64,000 nucleotides of DNA. Origin: Streptomyces sp. CB02414 (GTDB lineage: Bacteria; Actinomycetota; Actinomycetes; Streptomycetales; Streptomycetaceae). Below the pieces are notes generated by a model, which had not been told where the DNA came from, did no database searches, and saw only the letters and a list, made by a program, of their open reading frames with translations. The stretch covers positions 982,765-1,046,764 of the forward strand of contig NZ_LIPF01000001.1 of NCBI RefSeq assembly GCF_001905385.1, written 5' to 3'. Shown in pieces: positions 62,012 to 64,000 of this stretch (positions are counted from its first letter, which is position 1; every line of letters starts with the position of its first letter). Made by a program: the position numbers and the translations under genes.

Positions 62012-62976
62012 TTCGCGCGGGCCTCTGCGATCTGGCGGGACATGATGGTGGTCAGTTCGTACGCGGTGTGGGAGGCCGCGACGGAGGTGATCTCGGCGTG
62101 GTCGTAGGCCGGGGCGACCTCGACGACGTCGGCCGACACCAGGTTGCAGGACGCCAGTCCGCGCAGGATCTCCAGCAGCTCGCGGGAGGTCATGCCGCCA
62201 GCCTCGGGGGTGCCGGTGCCGGGGGCGTGGGCGGGGTCCAGGCAGTCGATGTCGATGGAGATGTAGAGCGGGCGGTCGCCGATGCGCTGGCGGAGCTGGT
62301 CGGCGACCTCGTCGGCGCCGCGGCGGTAGACGTCGGCGGAGGTGACGATGCCGAAGCCCATCTTCTCGTCGTCGGTGAGGTCCTGCTTGCCGTACAGCGG
62401 GCCGCGGGTGCCGACGTGGGAGAGGGCGGAGGTGTCGAGGATGCCCTCCTCGACGGCGCGGCGGAACGGGGTGCCGTGGGTGTACTCGGCGCCGAAGTAG
62501 GTGTCCCAGGTGTCGAGGTGGGCGTCGAAGTGGAGCAGGGCGACCGGGCCGTGCTTCTTGGCGACCGAGCGCAGCAGCGGCAGGGCGATGGTGTGGTCGC
62601 CGCCCAGGGTCATCAGGCGGGCGCCGGTGCCCAGGAGGTCGTCGGCGGCGGCCTCGACGGTCTCGACGGCCTCGTTGATGTTGAAGGGGTTGACGGCTAT
62701 GTCGCCGCCGTCGGCGACCTGGGCGAGGGCGAAGGGGGAGGCGTCCTGGGCCGGGTTGTACGGGCGCAGCAGGCGGGAGGCCTCGCGGATGGCGTTGCCG
62801 CCGAAGCGGGCGCCGGGCCGGTAGGAGACGCCCGAGTCGAACGGCACGCCCACGACGGCGACGTCGGCGGCGGTGACCTCGTCGAGGCGGGGCAGCCGGG
62901 CGAAGGTCGCGGGGCCCGCGTAGCGCGGGACGCGGGAGGAGTCGACGGGGCCGCGGGGCGTCTCGTTGCTGCTCAT
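62008..62976 (-). CDS. speB: Agmatinase
   Basis: 322 aa. Ureohydrolase with the two-Mn site: [21 protein letters not shown] and [19 protein letters not shown]. The E...GG ending and [32 protein letters not shown] are typical of agmatinase rather than arginase. It hydrolyses agmatine to putrescine and urea. It lies between a sodium:solute symporter gene upstream and the overlapping TPP gene, suggesting an agmatine or guanidino-compound uptake-and-use operon. Confidence 0.93.
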   Translation of the reverse strand: MSSNETPRGPVDSSRVPRYAGPATFARLPRLDEVTAADVAVVGVPFDSGVSYRPGARFGGNAIREASRLLRPYNPAQDASPFALAQVADGGDIAVNPFNINEAVETVEAAADDLLGTGARLMTLGGDHTIALPLLRSVAKKHGPVALLHFDAHLDTWDTYFGAEYTHGTPFRRAVEEGILDTSALSHVGTRGPLYGKQDLTDDEKMGFGIVTSADVYRRGADEVADQLRQRIGDRPLYISIDIDCLDPAHAPGTGTPEAGGMTSRELLEILRGLASCNLVSADVVEVAPAYDHAEITSVAASHTAYELTTIMSRQIAEARAK

Positions 62977-63028
62977 GTACTGCCTTCCTTCTTACGCTTC
63001 GTCGCGTATGTACTACTGCTGTCCGACT

Positions 63029-64000
63029 CTACTGGTGAGCCGGGACCGCCGGTTCGGACTCGGGTTCGGGGGCGCGGCCGGCGAGGCGTTCGCGCCAGGC
63101 GGTGAGGGTCGCCTCGTCGGTGGGGCGGGTCGCCAGGGAGACGGCGACGTAGGCGGCGAGCGAGGCCAGGAGGCCGTAGTAGACGGGCTCGTTGGCGAGG
63201 ATGCCGTAGCCCGCCATCAGGCCGACGACGGCGAGACCGCCGACGGCGACCGCGGCGAGGGCGCCCGGTGCGGTGCCGCGCTTCCACAGCAGCCCGCCGA
63301 GGATGGGCACGAGGAGACCGCCGACGAGGAGGTTGTAGGCGACGGTGAGGGCCTCGACGACGTCGTTGAGGGCGATGGAGATGAGGATGACGGCGACGCC
63401 CATGGCGAGGATGAAGGCGCGGTTGCCCTTCACCTCGTCGTGCCCGTCCGCGCCCTCGCCCTCCGGTCCCCGGACCGCGCCGCGCAGCCGGGACCAGATG
63501 TCGTTGTTGGCGACGGTGGCGCAGGCGATGAGGGCGCCGGAGGAGGTGGACATCACGGCGGCCAGGGCGGCGGCCAGCACCAGTCCGCGCACGCCCATGG
63601 GCAGCTCGTCCTTGACGATGGTGGCGAAGGCGTCGTCGGGGCTGGCGAGCTTGGGGTAGAGCACCTTGGCGGCGGTGCCGATGATCGCGCCGGCGACGGC
63701 GTAGACGAGGCAGTAGGTGCCGGCGACGGTGCCGCCCCACTTGGCGGTGCGGTCGCTGCCGGCGGTGAAGACGCGCTGCCAGATGTCCTGCCCGATGAGC
63801 ATGCCGAAGGTGTAGATCAGCACGTAGGTGAAGATGGTCTCGCCGCCGATGCCCAGCGGGTCGAAGTACTCGGTGGGCAGCTGGGCCTTCATCTCGCTGA
63901 AGCCGCCGGCCTTGACGACCGCGATGGGCAGCAGCAGGAGCAGTACGCCGATGGTCTTCACCACGAACTGCACCATGTCGGTGAGGGTGATGGACCACAT
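63029..64000 (-). CDS. Sodium:solute symporter (SSS family), 5' truncated
   Basis: The 3' ~324 codons, ending at the TAG at 63029-63031; the N-terminal part lies beyond the right edge. Membrane helices and SSS-family motifs are clear: IGGETIFTYVLIYTFGMLIGQDIWQRVFTAGSD, GLVLAAALAAVMSTSSGALIACATVANNDIW (the helix containing the Na+ site serines) and the conserved C-terminal helices. It is 52 nt upstream of speB on the same strand and probably imports agmatine, a related amine or a guanidino compound with Na+. Confidence 0.88.
   Translation of the reverse strand: MWSITLTDMVQFVVKTIGVLLLLLPIAVVKAGGFSEMKAQLPTEYFDPLGIGGETIFTYVLIYTFGMLIGQDIWQRVFTAGSDRTAKWGGTVAGTYCLVYAVAGAIIGTAAKVLYPKLASPDDAFATIVKDELPMGVRGLVLAAALAAVMSTSSGALIACATVANNDIWSRLRGAVRGPEGEGADGHDEVKGNRAFILAMGVAVILISIALNDVVEALTVAYNLLVGGLLVPILGGLLWKRGTAPGALAAVAVGGLAVVGLMAGYGILANEPVYYGLLASLAAYVAVSLATRPTDEATLTAWRERLAGRAPEPESEPAVPAHQ

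Overview
The window is high-GC actinobacterial DNA with Streptomyces-type gene organisation. It carries a chaplin/rodlin locus, GTG and TTG starts, GTGA stop/start overlaps, LAXTG sorting, WhiJ-like XRE + DUF397 genes and an ECF41 sigma factor. From memory, the order chpA-chpD-rdlA-rdlB ... mmsA ... copper ATPase ... citA-recD2 ... rbs ... speB is that of the S. coelicolor/S. lividans core chromosome around SCO2716-SCO2770. I could not run an alignment to confirm the species.

Layout. 1-3.3 kb: 3' end of a CelD-like GNAT gene, a secreted GH26-like hydrolase and an ATP-grasp ligase, probably linked to a surface polymer. 3.3-5.9 kb: aerial-hypha surface locus with long chaplin ChpA, short chaplin ChpD and divergent rodlins RdlA/RdlB, separated by strong hairpin terminators. 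6-13.3 kb: acyl-CoA ligase, VWA lipoprotein, then an ABC permease coupled to an unusual serine hydrolase-ABC ATPase fusion. 13.5-18.6 kb: LppX-like lipoprotein, mmsA with a distant promoter and paired palindromes, a small HTH protein, an acetyltransferase and a zinc alcohol dehydrogenase. 18.7-21.3 kb: CsoR-type operator, copper chaperone and copper P-type ATPase. 21.3-21.9 kb: a gene-poor, highly structured stretch with its own promoter and terminator (candidate RNA), convergent with citA. 21.9-25.7 kb: citrate synthase and RecD2 helicase.

25.7-30.7 kb: accessory-looking block of Uma2 nuclease-fold protein, an unknown protein, DUF397/XRE/RsbW-like triad, ankyrin+HEAT protein and a stand-alone TOPRIM protein. 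30.7-33.3 kb: ArsR-SRPBCC fusion with a double operator, then an ECF41 sigma factor divergent from its carboxymuconolactone-decarboxylase-like partner, with a matching ECF41 promoter on each side. 33.4-39.3 kb: ribose operon (LacI repressor, RbsA, a fused RbsC-RbsB protein, RbsK, RbsD). 39.5-44.9 kb: sugar/inositol-like catabolic operon (isomerase, DUF993 aldolase-like, Gfo/Idh dehydrogenase) with a divergent LacI regulator and a second isomerase. 44.9-51.7 kb: ABC-F ATPase under a palindromic operator, GH3 N-acetylglucosaminidase, lipoprotein, S37 peptidase and a small secreted protein. 51.8-60.3 kb: single-chain two-half ABC exporter, phytase-like esterase, GT39 mannosyltransferase-like protein and secreted endonuclease I. 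60.3-64 kb: TPP enzyme, agmatinase and a sodium:solute symporter cut by the window end, probably one amine-utilisation operon.

No tRNA, rRNA, CRISPR array, insertion sequence or prophage was recognised. Most novelty is in gene fusions and regulatory DNA; the strongest unexplained element is the structured transcript candidate beside citA.
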